Shown here: positions 33,135 to 41,274 of the stretch, one piece after another | Numbering within the stretch: position 1 is the first letter of the stretch | Layout of the letters: each line of letters begins with the position of its first letter | Assembly (NCBI RefSeq): GCF_000147815.2 | Contig: NC_015957.1 | Location: 8,804,001 to 8,868,000 of the forward strand | Direction of reading: 5' to 3' | Origin: Streptomyces violaceusniger Tu 4113 | GTDB lineage: Bacteria; Actinomycetota; Actinomycetes; Streptomycetales; Streptomycetaceae | DNA length: 64,000 nt | Made by a program: the position numbers and the translations under genes | The notes under the pieces: generated by a model | Told to the model about the DNA's origin: nothing | The model's input: only the letters and a program-made list of their open reading frames with translations | The model's database searches: none

Positions 33135-34649
33135 GTGACCGAAACGCAGATCTCCACGATACGAACGAGAACCCCCGCCCCGGACGCAGCGAAGACGACC
33201 GGCACGAAGACCAGCGGCGGGAAGAGCACCGGCGGAAAGGCCGCCGGGCGGACCCACACCTCCTCCGGCCCCGCGCTGAGCCCCCTCGGGCTGTTCACCG
33301 TGCTGCTGGGCGCGGCGCTGCCGCTGATCGACTTCTTCATCGTCAACGTGGCCCTGCCCACCATGGACCACGATCTCCACGCCGGTCCGGCCGTACTGGA
33401 ACTCGTCGTCGCCGGATACGGCGTGGCCTACGCGGTGCTGCTGGTCCTCGGCGGCCGGCTGGGCGACACCTTCGGACGGCGCAGGCTCTTCCTCGCCGGG
33501 ATGGCGGCCTTCGGGCTGACCTCGCTGGCCTGCGGGCTCGCGCCGGACGCCTGGAGCCTGGTGGGCGCCCGGGTGGCGCAGGGCGCCTCGGCCGCGCTGA
33601 TGCTGCCCCAGGTGCTGGCCACGATCCACTCCTCGACCAGCGGTACGCGCCGCGCCCGCGCGCTCAGCATGTACGGCGCGACGGCCGGTCTGTCCATGGT
33701 GGCGGGCCAGATCCTGGGCGGTGTGCTGGTGGCCGCGGACATCGCGGGCACCGGGTGGCGCGCGGTCTTCCTGGTCAATGTGCCGGTCGCGGTGATCGGC
33801 CTGATCCTCGCGGTCCGTACGGTCCCCGAGACCCGCTCGGAGCGGCCCGCGCCGGTGGACGTGCCGGGCACCGTACTGCTGGCGCTGTCGCTGATCACGC
33901 TGATGGTGCCGCTGACCGAGGGCCGGGCGGCGGGCTGGCCGCTGTGGACCTGGCTGACGCTGGGCGCGTTCCCGCTGGTGGCCGCCGCGTTCTACGTCGT
34001 GGAGCGGCGCGCCGACCGGACCGGCCGGACGCCGCTGCTGCCGCCGAGCCTGTTCGCGCTGAACGGGCTGCGGCGCGGGCTGCCGATGGTGGTGCCGTTC
34101 TCGATCGGCTTCGGTGGCTTCATGTTCGTCATCGCGGTCGCCCTGCAGCAGGGGCTGCGGTACGGGCCGGTCGAGGCCGGGCTGGCGCTGGCGCCGATGG
34201 CCACGACGTTCTTCGTGGCCTCGCTGATGGGTCCGCGCCTGGTGGGCCGGTACGGCAGCCGTGTGGTGACCGCGGGCGGGCTGCTCCAGGCCGTGGGCAT
34301 CGCGGTGCTGATGCTGGCCGTATGGCGCGACTGGCAGGGTCTGTCGCTGGCCGGGCTGCTGCCGGGGGTCGCGCTGGCCGGGCTCGGGCAGGGGCTGCAG
34401 CTTCCGGTGCTGATCCGGATCGTGCTGGCCGATGTGCCGAACGATCGGGCCGGGGTGGGGAGTGGCGTGATGGTCACCACCCAGCAGTCCGCGCTGGCGC
34501 TGGGCGTGGCGACGCTCGGCACTCTCTTCCTGTCCCTGGAGCCGTCGATGGGCATGGGTGACGCGCTGGTCATCACGCTCGCGGCCCAACTGGCGGCGAT
34601 CGCGCTGACCCTGCTGCTGAGCCTGCGCCTGCCGCGCGCGGTGACGTAG
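33135..34649 (+). CDS. DHA2-family MFS transporter
   Basis: The 504-residue product has 14 predicted hydrophobic segments after a Thr/Lys/Gly-rich N-terminal tail of about 50 residues. Motifs include IDFFIVNVALPTMDHDL, the GGRLGDTFGRRRLF motif A loop and AGLSMVAGQILGGVL (motif C). GTG 33135 follows the mapped promoter by about 40 bp. The frame is open further upstream but would run into the promoter. It is probably a drug or metabolite exporter under the divergent XRE regulator. Confidence 0.85.
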   Translation: MTETQISTIRTRTPAPDAAKTTGTKTSGGKSTGGKAAGRTHTSSGPALSPLGLFTVLLGAALPLIDFFIVNVALPTMDHDLHAGPAVLELVVAGYGVAYAVLLVLGGRLGDTFGRRRLFLAGMAAFGLTSLACGLAPDAWSLVGARVAQGASAALMLPQVLATIHSSTSGTRRARALSMYGATAGLSMVAGQILGGVLVAADIAGTGWRAVFLVNVPVAVIGLILAVRTVPETRSERPAPVDVPGTVLLALSLITLMVPLTEGRAAGWPLWTWLTLGAFPLVAAAFYVVERRADRTGRTPLLPPSLFALNGLRRGLPMVVPFSIGFGGFMFVIAVALQQGLRYGPVEAGLALAPMATTFFVASLMGPRLVGRYGSRVVTAGGLLQAVGIAVLMLAVWRDWQGLSLAGLLPGVALAGLGQGLQLPVLIRIVLADVPNDRAGVGSGVMVTTQQSALALGVATLGTLFLSLEPSMGMGDALVITLAAQLAAIALTLLLSLRLPRAVT

Positions 34650-34667
34650 AGGGGTGATGACTGGTAG

Positions 34668-34697
34668 GCGATGACAGATATTGAAATCTGTCATCGC
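34668..34697. promoter_or_regulatory. 30-bp TetR-type operator upstream of the aldo/keto reductase operon
   Basis: GCGATGACAGAT (34668-34679) and ATCTGTCATCGC (34686-34697) are perfect 12-bp arms around ATTGAA. It lies 69 bp before the reductase start. The same operon encodes a TetR-family protein, so autoregulation through this site is likely. Confidence 0.75.
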
Positions 34698-34765
34698 ACA
34701 TGCCACGCTTTCCTTGGGAACGCCCCCACCTCGGCCCCCACCTCGCCATCCCAAGGAGCACCCCC

Positions 34766-35788
34766 GTGCAGAACCGTCAGCTCGGCACCGCCGGCCCCCA
34801 GGTCTCCGCGATCGGCCTCGGCTGTATGGGCATGTCCCCCATGTACGGCGCCAACGTCGACCGCGCCGAGTCCATCGCCACCCTCCACGCCGCGCTCGAC
34901 GCCGGGATCACCCTGCTCGACACCGGCGACTTCTACGCCATGGGCCATAACGAACTGCTCATCAACGAGGCCCTGCACACCGCCCCCGCCGCCCACCGCG
35001 AACGAGCCCTGACCAGCGTGAAGTTCGGCGCCCTGCGCGGCCCGGACGGCGCCTGGCTCGGCCATGACGGCCGTCCCGCCGCGGTCAAGAACTTCCTCGC
35101 GTACTCGCTCCAGCGGCTGGGCACCGACCACATCGACATCTACCGGATCGCCCGCCTCGACCCGGCCGTCCCGATCGAGGAGACGGTCGGGGCCATCGCC
35201 GAGGCCGTACAGGCGGGCTACGTACGGCACATCGGCCTCTCGGAGGTGGGCCCCGAGACCATCCGGCGGGCCGCCGCCGTCGCCCCGATCTCGGATCTGC
35301 AGATCGAGTACTCGCTGCTCGACCGCGGCATCGAGGACGAGATCCTGCCCGTCTGCCGTGAGCTGGGCATCGGGATCACTCCGTACGGGGTGCTCTCGCG
35401 CGGCCTGATCAGCGGCCACTGGAGCCGGGAGCGCACCACGGACGCACAGGACTTCCGCAGCGTGGCCCCGCGGTTCCGGGCCGAGAACCTCGACCGCAAC
35501 CTCGACCTCGTGGAGGCCCTCCGCAAGATCGCCGACGGTAAGGGCGTCAGCGTCGCCCAGATCGCCATCGCCTGGGTGCTGGCGCAGGGCATCCGGCACG
35601 CCACCGCCATCGTCCCGCTCATCGGGTCCCGCCGCCGCGACCAGCTCACCGAGACCCTGGGGGCGCTTGACGTTACGCTCGACGCCGACGATATGGCCGC
35701 CATCGAGGAGGCCGTCCCGGCGAACGCCGCCGCGGGCACCCGCTACCCGGAGGCCCAGATGGCCACCCTCGACAGCGAGAAGAAGTAA
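34766..35788 (+). CDS. Aldo/keto reductase
   Basis: The 340-residue NADPH-dependent reductase has the AKR barrel pattern: LGTAGPQVSAIGLGCMGMS, catalytic Asp/Tyr in LLDTGDFYAMG and Lys in TSVKFGALRG. The segment where the tetrad His normally sits reads IYRIARLDP, so His is replaced by Ala. YRxARxDP variants do occur in this AKR branch, from memory. The cofactor end (VPLIGSRRRDQLTETLGALD) is normal. GTG 34766 follows AAGGAG. The TetR gene follows after 8 bp, so the pair forms an operon. The substrate is unknown. Confidence 0.87.
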   Translation: MQNRQLGTAGPQVSAIGLGCMGMSPMYGANVDRAESIATLHAALDAGITLLDTGDFYAMGHNELLINEALHTAPAAHRERALTSVKFGALRGPDGAWLGHDGRPAAVKNFLAYSLQRLGTDHIDIYRIARLDPAVPIEETVGAIAEAVQAGYVRHIGLSEVGPETIRRAAAVAPISDLQIEYSLLDRGIEDEILPVCRELGIGITPYGVLSRGLISGHWSRERTTDAQDFRSVAPRFRAENLDRNLDLVEALRKIADGKGVSVAQIAIAWVLAQGIRHATAIVPLIGSRRRDQLTETLGALDVTLDADDMAAIEEAVPANAAAGTRYPEAQMATLDSEKK

Positions 35789-35796
35789 GGGACCCG

Positions 35797-36387
35797 ATGC
35801 CGCCGCCCGAGACCCCCCTGACGCCCGCCCGCATCCTCGAAGCCACCGAGGACGTGCTGCGCCGCTACGGCCCCGCGAAGGCCACGGTGGTGGACGTGGC
35901 CCGGGCGCTGGGGGTCAGCCACGGCAGCGTCTACCGCCACTTCCGCTCGAAGACGGCACTGCGCGAGGCGGTCACCGATCGATGGCTCGACCAGGAGCAC
36001 GACAGCCTGTCCCGCATAGCCCACGCCAAGGCCCCCGCGGCCGAGCGGCTGGAGGGCTGGCTGCGCACCCTGTTCGCCGCCAAGCGCCGTAAGGCGGGCG
36101 CCGATCCGGAGCTCTTCGCCACGTACGTGGCGCTGGCCTCCGAGAACAGCGAGACCGTCGCACGCCATGTCGGGACGATGCTCGACCATCTCACCACGAT
36201 CGTCGAAAGCGGCATCGCCGGCGGGGAGTTCACCATGCGGGACGCCCGCGCCACGGCCCGTGCGCTATGGGACGCGACGGCTCAATTCCACGACCCCGTC
36301 TACGCGCCACGGTGGTCGGACCCGGACATGGACCTGGCCTTCGCGGCCGTCTGCGAACTCCTCCTGGACGGCCTGCGAGCCCACTAA
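35797..36387 (+). CDS. TetR-family repressor of the aldo/keto reductase operon
   Basis: The 196-residue protein has the TetR DNA-binding domain at residues 10-55 (RILEATEDVLRRYGPAKATV, ALGVSHGSVYRHFRSK) and a C-terminal ligand domain (DHLTTIVESGIAGGEFTMRD). It begins 8 bp after the reductase stop. The large palindrome at 34668-34697 upstream of the operon is its likely operator. The inducer is unknown and could be a reductase substrate. Confidence 0.88.
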   Translation: MPPPETPLTPARILEATEDVLRRYGPAKATVVDVARALGVSHGSVYRHFRSKTALREAVTDRWLDQEHDSLSRIAHAKAPAAERLEGWLRTLFAAKRRKAGADPELFATYVALASENSETVARHVGTMLDHLTTIVESGIAGGEFTMRDARATARALWDATAQFHDPVYAPRWSDPDMDLAFAAVCELLLDGLRAH

Positions 36388-36437
36388 GCGCTCCGCTGGA
36401 AGTGCCGCGATGCCTCGTCGGCCATCTGCGACGCCGT

Positions 36438-36477
36438 GGTGGCTGGTCGCGCAGTTCCCCGCGCCCCTACGGGGCGC
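36438..36477. repeat. Dispersed Streptomyces intergenic repeat
   Basis: The stretch GGTGGCTGGTCGCGCAGTTC, followed by CCCGCGCCCCTACGGGGCGC, is a form I remember from many Streptomyces intergenic regions. It ends in a GCGCCCC-TAC-GGGGCGC hairpin (36461-36477). It lies after the TetR gene and may act as a terminator. Confidence 0.6.
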
Positions 36478-36543
36478 TGCCGAACCGTAGCGGACTTCCT
36501 CCGACCCGCTGAGACCCGAGGCCCGCCCGGGGGTTGGGGCCGT

Positions 36544-36576
36544 CGCCGGGATCCCGAGGGCCTCGGGATCCCGGCG
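36544..36576. terminator. 33-bp palindromic bidirectional terminator
   Basis: CGCCGGGATCCCGAGG (36544-36559) and its exact reverse complement (36561-36576) flank a single G. Each arm itself contains GGGATCCC. It lies between the convergent TetR gene and response regulator gene, so it can serve both transcripts. Confidence 0.75.
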
Positions 36577-36648
36577 AGGGGCCCTGCCGAGGAGCCTGGT
36601 GAGGGGCTCTGGTGGCGAGCCCTGACGAGGCATCTCGGCCGGGGTCCC

Positions 36649-37293
36649 TCAGCCCACGCCCAGGAACCGCAGCACCGCCAGCACCCGGCGGTGGTCCGCG
36701 TCGGCGACCGGCAGGTCCAGCTTCACGAAGATGGAGTTGATGTGCTTGGCCACCGCGCTCTCGCTGATCACCAGCGCCCCGGCGATCCCCGCGTTCGACC
36801 GCCCGCCCGCCATCAGCTCCAGCACCTCCCGCTCCCGCCGCGTCAGCCGGTCCAGCGGGTCGCTGTGGCGGCGGACGAGGAGCTGGGAGACGACCTGCGG
36901 GTCCAGCACGGTGCCACCGCCCGCCACCCGCCGCACCGCGTCGATGAACTCCTCCACGTCCGCGACGCGTTGCTTCAGCAGGTAGCCGATCCCGCTCGTG
37001 TGCGCGGTGAGCAGATCGGCCGCGTAGCGCTCCTCCACGTACTGCGAGAGCAGCAGCACCGCCGTGTCCGGCCACTGCCGCCGGATCAGCAGGGCCGCCC
37101 GGACGCCCTCGTCCGTGAAGCCCGGCGGCATCCGCACGTCCACCACGGCGATGTCCGGACGGTGCTCCTCCACCGCCGTCAGCAGGCCCTCCGCGTCCGC
37201 CGCCTCCGCGGTCACCTCGAAGCCCGCCATCTGCAACACCTTGACCAGGCCGATCCGCAGCAGAACCGAGTCCTCGGCGATCACAGCACGCAC
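36649..37293 (-). CDS. NarL/LuxR-type response regulator
   Basis: The 214-residue regulator has a receiver domain with the phospho-acceptor Asp52 (IAVVDVRMPP) and acidic residues at AED, and a C-terminal LuxR helix-turn-helix (LTRREREVLELMAGGRSNAG, ISESAVAKHINSIF). GTG 37293 overlaps the histidine kinase stop by 13 bases, indicating translational coupling. The kinase and regulator form one leftward operon, divergent from a membrane protein gene. Confidence 0.92.
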   Translation of the reverse strand: MRAVIAEDSVLLRIGLVKVLQMAGFEVTAEAADAEGLLTAVEEHRPDIAVVDVRMPPGFTDEGVRAALLIRRQWPDTAVLLLSQYVEERYAADLLTAHTSGIGYLLKQRVADVEEFIDAVRRVAGGGTVLDPQVVSQLLVRRHSDPLDRLTRREREVLELMAGGRSNAGIAGALVISESAVAKHINSIFVKLDLPVADADHRRVLAVLRFLGVG

Positions 37294-38471
37294 GGCAGCT
37301 CCACGGTGATGACGGTCGGGCCCCCGCGGGGGCTGCTGATCGCGAAGCTGCCGTCCACCGAGCCCGCCCGCTTGGCGAGCCCGGTGAGACCGCTGCCCCG
37401 GGCGGCGTCGGCCCCGCCCTCCCCGTCGTCGGCGATGACGACCCGGAGCGTGTCCCCGGTGCGGACGACCGTGACGTCGGCCCGCTCCGCCCGGGCGTGC
37501 TTGGCGACGTTGGTGAGGGCCTCGGATACGACGAAGTACGCGACGGCCTCGACGGTCGGGGAGGCTCGCTCCGGCACGTGGACATGCAGCCGAACCGGCA
37601 GCGGGGCGCGCGCCGCGATACCGGAGAGGGCGGCATCCAGGCCGAGTTCGTCGAGAACGGCCGGGTGCAGCCCGCGCACCAGACTGCTCAGCTCCTCGAT
37701 GGCGCCCTTGGCCTCCCGGTGCGCCTCCTCGATGACCTGCCGCGCCTCGTCCGGCAGATCCTTGAGAGTGGCCTTCGCCAGGCCCAGGTTGACCGCCATG
37801 GACACCAGTCGCTGCTGTGCGCCGTCGTGCAGATCGCGTTCGATACGGCGGCGTTCGGCGTCCGCCACGTCGATCGCCCCCGCACGGCTCTCGGTCAGGT
37901 CCTCGACCCGCCGTTCCAGCTTCTTGGCCGGGTCGGGACCCAGCAGTGCGGTGGCGGCGCGCAGGTCGAGCCGTGCGAGGGCGCCGGTGAGCCAGTACGC
38001 GAGGGCCAGCAGGGCGATGCCGCCCGCGGTGAGATACGCGGCGGCCATGGCGTCGGGCAGGAACTTCAGCCGCCCGGCCTGCTGCCTCCAGAGGAACACG
38101 GTCGCGGCCGCCACGCCCACGAGGGCGAAGCTCCAGGCGAGTACCCCGCCGCCCGCGATGGCCGGTGCGACCAGCAGGTTGTATCGCACCTGCCGCCCCC
38201 AGCGCGTCGGCCCGGGGATGTCGATGGCAAGCAGGGACGTGAAGCGGCGCCGCTGCACGCGGGTGAACCCGGGGGTGAGAGCGGCCAGGGCACCGAGCGG
38301 AAGCGCGACGGCGAGCAGAACGGCGGGCAGAGACGACAGATCGCCGTCCGCCAGCCAGGGCACCCCCATCACCAGCAGGGCCAAGAGCTGCACGGATATG
38401 CCGACGAGCCCGAATACCGCGTCGCGCCGCAGCCGGGCGAACGCCCGCCGTGGCGCGGTGGGGAGTCTCAT
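37281..38471 (-). CDS. Sensor histidine kinase, HisKA_3 type
   Basis: The 396-residue kinase has several membrane helices in residues 15-170, a HisKA_3 dimerisation domain with phospho-acceptor His215 (RRRIERDLHDGAQQRLVSMA) and a HATPase domain (VVSEALTNVAKHARAE, VVIADDGEGGADAARGSGLT). No large extracytoplasmic sensor domain is seen, so it belongs to the membrane-sensing, envelope-stress type. It is translated with the downstream response regulator. Confidence 0.92.
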   Translation of the reverse strand: MRLPTAPRRAFARLRRDAVFGLVGISVQLLALLVMGVPWLADGDLSSLPAVLLAVALPLGALAALTPGFTRVQRRRFTSLLAIDIPGPTRWGRQVRYNLLVAPAIAGGGVLAWSFALVGVAAATVFLWRQQAGRLKFLPDAMAAAYLTAGGIALLALAYWLTGALARLDLRAATALLGPDPAKKLERRVEDLTESRAGAIDVADAERRRIERDLHDGAQQRLVSMAVNLGLAKATLKDLPDEARQVIEEAHREAKGAIEELSSLVRGLHPAVLDELGLDAALSGIAARAPLPVRLHVHVPERASPTVEAVAYFVVSEALTNVAKHARAERADVTVVRTGDTLRVVIADDGEGGADAARGSGLTGLAKRAGSVDGSFAISSPRGGPTVITVELPCVL

Positions 38472-38532
38472 GCGCCGACCTTATTCCGGGCGCCCCGGGC
38501 CGGTCGTTCACGCTCGTACCCGGATCGGGGGT

Positions 38533-38570
38533 GCAACTGGTGCCACCCCAAGTCGGCAACTGGTGTGACC
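38533..38570. promoter_or_regulatory. Direct repeats upstream of the kinase operon and the membrane protein gene
   Basis: GCAACTGGTG occurs at 38533-38542 and 38556-38565, 23 bp apart, each followed by a nearly equal tail (CCACC, TGACC). They lie in the divergent promoter region and are good candidates for binding by the response regulator. Confidence 0.55.
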
Positions 38571-38641
38571 GACACCGGAGGCGGCGGTGACAAGGCTGAG
38601 GGCATGCCCGGCAACGAGCGGGCCCGGAAGGAGATCCGCCC

Positions 38642-39340
38642 ATGACCGCTCAGTACGCCCCCACTCCCGCCACCGTCCCGGCCACCGCCCCCGCCACCGT
38701 CCCGGCCACCGACGCGCGGGCCGCGCGGAAGGCACGGAAGGCGCGGTGTGCGCTTCTGCGGCGGCGCATACGGCCGGAGTCGGTGCTGCTGGCCTCGGGG
38801 GCGGCGCTGGTCCCCTGGCTGTACGTACTGGCCCGGACGGTGCCGTCCACGGCCCAGGTCGGCCACTGGAACACCGTCTGGGTGGGCCTGGACGCCCTCG
38901 AGGCGCTCGGGCTGCTCTCCACCGCCGCGCTGCGCAGACGCGGCGACGACCGCCATCGCCTGACCGCGGCGGCGACGGGAGCGCTGCTCGTGGTGGACGC
39001 GTGGTTCGACACGGTGACCGCCGCGCCGGGCGGGGAACTGGCGGTGGCGGTCGCGATGGCGGCCTGCGCGGAGCTGCCGCTGGCGGCGCTGTGCACGGCG
39101 CTGGCGCTCGGCCGCCGGGGGCGACGGACCGCGACCGGCACCGCCGCGACACCGGGGACGCCTGAGCCGCTTGGGACACCCGAGCCGCTTGGGACGCCTG
39201 AGCCGCTTGGGACACCTGGGCCGCCCGGGCCGCCTGGGCCACTTGGGACGCCGGTCAGCCCTGGACCGCCGACCACCCCTGGACCGCCGACCACCCCTGG
39301 ACCGCCCGTCACCCCTGCGAGGCGGCCCACCACAGAATGA
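38642..39340 (+). CDS. Membrane protein with a Pro/Gly-rich repeat tail, unknown function
   Basis: The 232-residue product has an Ala/Thr/Pro-rich start, then about four hydrophobic segments (VLLASGAALVPWLYVLA, VWVGLDALEALGLLSTAAL, AAATGALLVVDAWF, LAVAVAMAACAELPLAALCT). The C-terminal tail of about 70 residues is made of GTPEPL and PGPPTT repeats. AAGGAGA precedes ATG 38642. It is divergent from the two-component genes and probably under their control. The repeat tail overlaps the end of the convergent small gene by 32 bp, so its true length may vary between strains. Confidence 0.7.
   Translation: MTAQYAPTPATVPATAPATVPATDARAARKARKARCALLRRRIRPESVLLASGAALVPWLYVLARTVPSTAQVGHWNTVWVGLDALEALGLLSTAALRRRGDDRHRLTAAATGALLVVDAWFDTVTAAPGGELAVAVAMAACAELPLAALCTALALGRRGRRTATGTAATPGTPEPLGTPEPLGTPEPLGTPGPPGPPGPLGTPVSPGPPTTPGPPTTPGPPVTPARRPTTE
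39161..39312 (+). repeat. 18-bp tandem repeats in the tail of the membrane protein gene
   Basis: Two arrays occur: one of CTTGGGACACCCGAGCCG-like 18-bp units (about 39,161-39,250) and one of CTGGACCGCCGACCACCC units (about 39,262-39,312). Both keep the reading frame, coding for GTPEPL and PGPPTT hexapeptides. Copy number could change by slippage without a frameshift. Confidence 0.8.
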
Positions 39341-39611
39341 GCGCCGCCGCCGCGAAACAGGCCAGCATGATCAGGAGGACCTGCCGCCGCGCCGCCGCGT
39401 CGGCGGTCATCCGCGGGGAGCCGAGGGCTCCGTGCGCCTGGGCGAGGTGGTCGAGTCCCTTGTGGCGGGCGCCACCGGAGGTGATCCGCTCCTGCCAGTC
39501 GCAGTGCCGGCAGCCGAGCAGCCGCCGCTGCCCCGGACCGTAGCCGTAGCTCACCTCGAAGACCGTGCCGTCCTCGCGAGTGGCGGTGATGCGATGTGTC
39601 ACGCCTCGCAC
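39309..39611 (-). CDS. Small protein with a C2H2-like motif and a C-terminal membrane anchor
   Basis: The 100-residue product has CRHCDWQ and HKGLDHLAQAH, giving two Cys and two His spaced to bind one zinc ion. One C-terminal membrane helix follows (VLLIMLACFAAAALILWW). The sequence is coherent and high in third-position GC, so I take it as real. A GTG at 39602 is an alternative start. Its 3' end overlaps that of the convergent membrane protein gene. Function is unknown. Confidence 0.6.
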   Translation of the reverse strand: MRGVTHRITATREDGTVFEVSYGYGPGQRRLLGCRHCDWQERITSGGARHKGLDHLAQAHGALGSPRMTADAAARRQVLLIMLACFAAAALILWWAASQG

Positions 39612-39740
39612 GATTGGTGAACCCCCCGTTCTGCCGAGCCGACGGGCCCCGGTGCCACGGACATCGCGTCCGCGGCGCCGGAGCCCGTCGTCGGGTATGT
39701 GTCCGGTGCCCGTGGTCCGGGCGCGATGGCCCGGGCCAGG

Positions 39741-41123
39741 TCAGCAGCCGATCAGACGGCCGCCCAGGTAGGACTGGATCTGGTCGAGGGAGACCCGCTC
39801 CTGCTTCATCGTGTCGCGCTCACGCACGGTCACGGCGTTGTCGTCGAGGGTGTCGAAGTCCACGGTGACGCAGAAGGGCGTGCCGATCTCGTCCTGGCGA
39901 CGGTAGCGGCGGCCGATCGCGCCCGCGTCGTCGAACTCGATGTTCCAGTGCTTGCGCAGGTCCGCCGCGAGCCCCTTGGCCTTCGGCGAGAGCTGCGGGT
40001 TGCGGGACAGGGGCAGCACCGCGACCTTGACCGGCGCCAGGCGCGGGTCGAGCCGCATCACGGTGCGCTTCTCCATCTTGCCCTTGGCGTTGGGCGCCTC
40101 GTCCTCGACGTACGCGTCGAGCATGAAGGCCAGCATCGCGCGGCCCACGCCCGCCGCCGGCTCGATGACGTAGGGGGTCCAGCGCTCGCCGGCCTCCTGG
40201 TCGAAGTACGACAGGTCCTGGCCGGACGCCGCCGAATGCGCCTTCAGGTCGAAGTCGGTGCGGTTGGCCAGGCCCTCCAGCTCGCCCCACTCCGAGCCGC
40301 CGAAGCTGAAGCGGTACTCGATGTCAGCGGTGCGCTTGGAGTAGTGGGAGAGCTTCTCCTTCGGGTGCTCGTACCACCGGATGTTCGCCTCCTGGAGACC
40401 GAGGTCCCGGTACCAGTTCCAGCGCTGCTCCATCCAGTACTCGTGCCACGTCTCGTCCTCGCCCGGCTTGACGAAGAACTCCATCTCCATCTGCTCGAAT
40501 TCACGCGTGCGGAAGATGAAGTTTCCCGGCGTGATCTCGTTGCGGAACGACTTGCCGACCTGCGCGATACCGAACGGCGGCTTCCGGCGCGAGGTCTGCT
40601 GGACGGCGAGGAAGTTGGTGAAGATGCCCTGGGCGGTCTCGGGGCGCAGATACGCGATCGAGCCGGAGTCCTGGGTCGGGCCGAGGTGGGTGGCGAGCAG
40701 CCCGGAGAACTGCTTGGGCTCGGTGAAGCTGCCCTTGTTGCCGCAGTGCGGGCAGTTGACGTCGGCCAGGCCGTTCTCGGGGAGCCGGCCGTGCTTGGCC
40801 TCGTACGCCTCCTCCAGGTGGTCCGCGCGGAACCGCTTGTGACAGGAGGTGCACTCGGTGAGCGGGTCCGTGAAGGTGGCGACGTGGCCGGACGCCTCCC
40901 ACACCTCACGGGCCAGGATCACGGACGAGTCGAGTCCGACGACGTCGTCACGAGAGGTGACCATCGAACGCCACCACTGCCGCTTGATGTTCTCCTTCAG
41001 CTCCACACCGAGCGGTCCGTAGTCCCAGGCGGCTCGCTGGCCGCCGTAGATCTCGCTGCACGGGTAGACGAAGCCACGGCGCTTGCTGAGGCTGACGATG
41101 GTGTCGATCTTGTCGGCGGCCAC
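39741..41123 (-). CDS. glyS: Glycyl-tRNA synthetase, homodimeric class II
   Basis: The 460-residue enzyme charges tRNA-Gly. It has class II motif 1 ([20 protein letters not shown]), motif 2 ([20 protein letters not shown]) and motif 3 with the GVGRAMLAF arginine. A zinc-binding insertion has CTSC and CPHC. The C-terminal anticodon-binding domain starts near [12 protein letters not shown]. Length matches the alpha2 bacterial/archaeal type. GTG 41123 is the expected start. It is divergent from the zinc uptake operon. Confidence 0.95.
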   Translation of the reverse strand: MAADKIDTIVSLSKRRGFVYPCSEIYGGQRAAWDYGPLGVELKENIKRQWWRSMVTSRDDVVGLDSSVILAREVWEASGHVATFTDPLTECTSCHKRFRADHLEEAYEAKHGRLPENGLADVNCPHCGNKGSFTEPKQFSGLLATHLGPTQDSGSIAYLRPETAQGIFTNFLAVQQTSRRKPPFGIAQVGKSFRNEITPGNFIFRTREFEQMEMEFFVKPGEDETWHEYWMEQRWNWYRDLGLQEANIRWYEHPKEKLSHYSKRTADIEYRFSFGGSEWGELEGLANRTDFDLKAHSAASGQDLSYFDQEAGERWTPYVIEPAAGVGRAMLAFMLDAYVEDEAPNAKGKMEKRTVMRLDPRLAPVKVAVLPLSRNPQLSPKAKGLAADLRKHWNIEFDDAGAIGRRYRRQDEIGTPFCVTVDFDTLDDNAVTVRERDTMKQERVSLDQIQSYLGGRLIGC

Positions 41124-41236
41124 GGTGCTCTCTTCATTGATGACGACATTGACGACGAAGCGAATGCTTCAGGTTACCGGCGGCGGCACCCCCCGGATCA
41201 AATCGGTAGTCGAAGCGATCAACAAGAGGACAGTTG

Positions 41237-41274
41237 TTGACAATCGTTTCCATCTTTGTTGAAAATGAGAGTCA
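41237..41274 (+). promoter_or_regulatory. znuA promoter with Zur box
   Basis: TTGACA (41237-41242) and a TGAAAA -10-like element (41260-41265) are 17 bp apart. TGAAAATGAGAGTCA (41260-41274) resembles the Streptomyces Zur box (TGAAAATCATTTTCA type) and covers the -10 and the start codon. Zinc-bound Zur, encoded in the same gene block, should repress from here. The predicted transcript start is close to ATG 41274, so the mRNA may be leaderless. Confidence 0.7.

Noticed and set aside
31968..34754. Single 928-codon minus-strand reading through the XRE regulator and the opposite MFS gene
   Set aside because: Only the first third (31968-33032) has regulator motifs; the rest is antisense to a clear MFS transporter and its promoter.
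39161..39312. Repeats considered as a possible CRISPR array
   Set aside because: Units are contiguous 18-bp coding repeats without spacers, in frame with a membrane protein gene.
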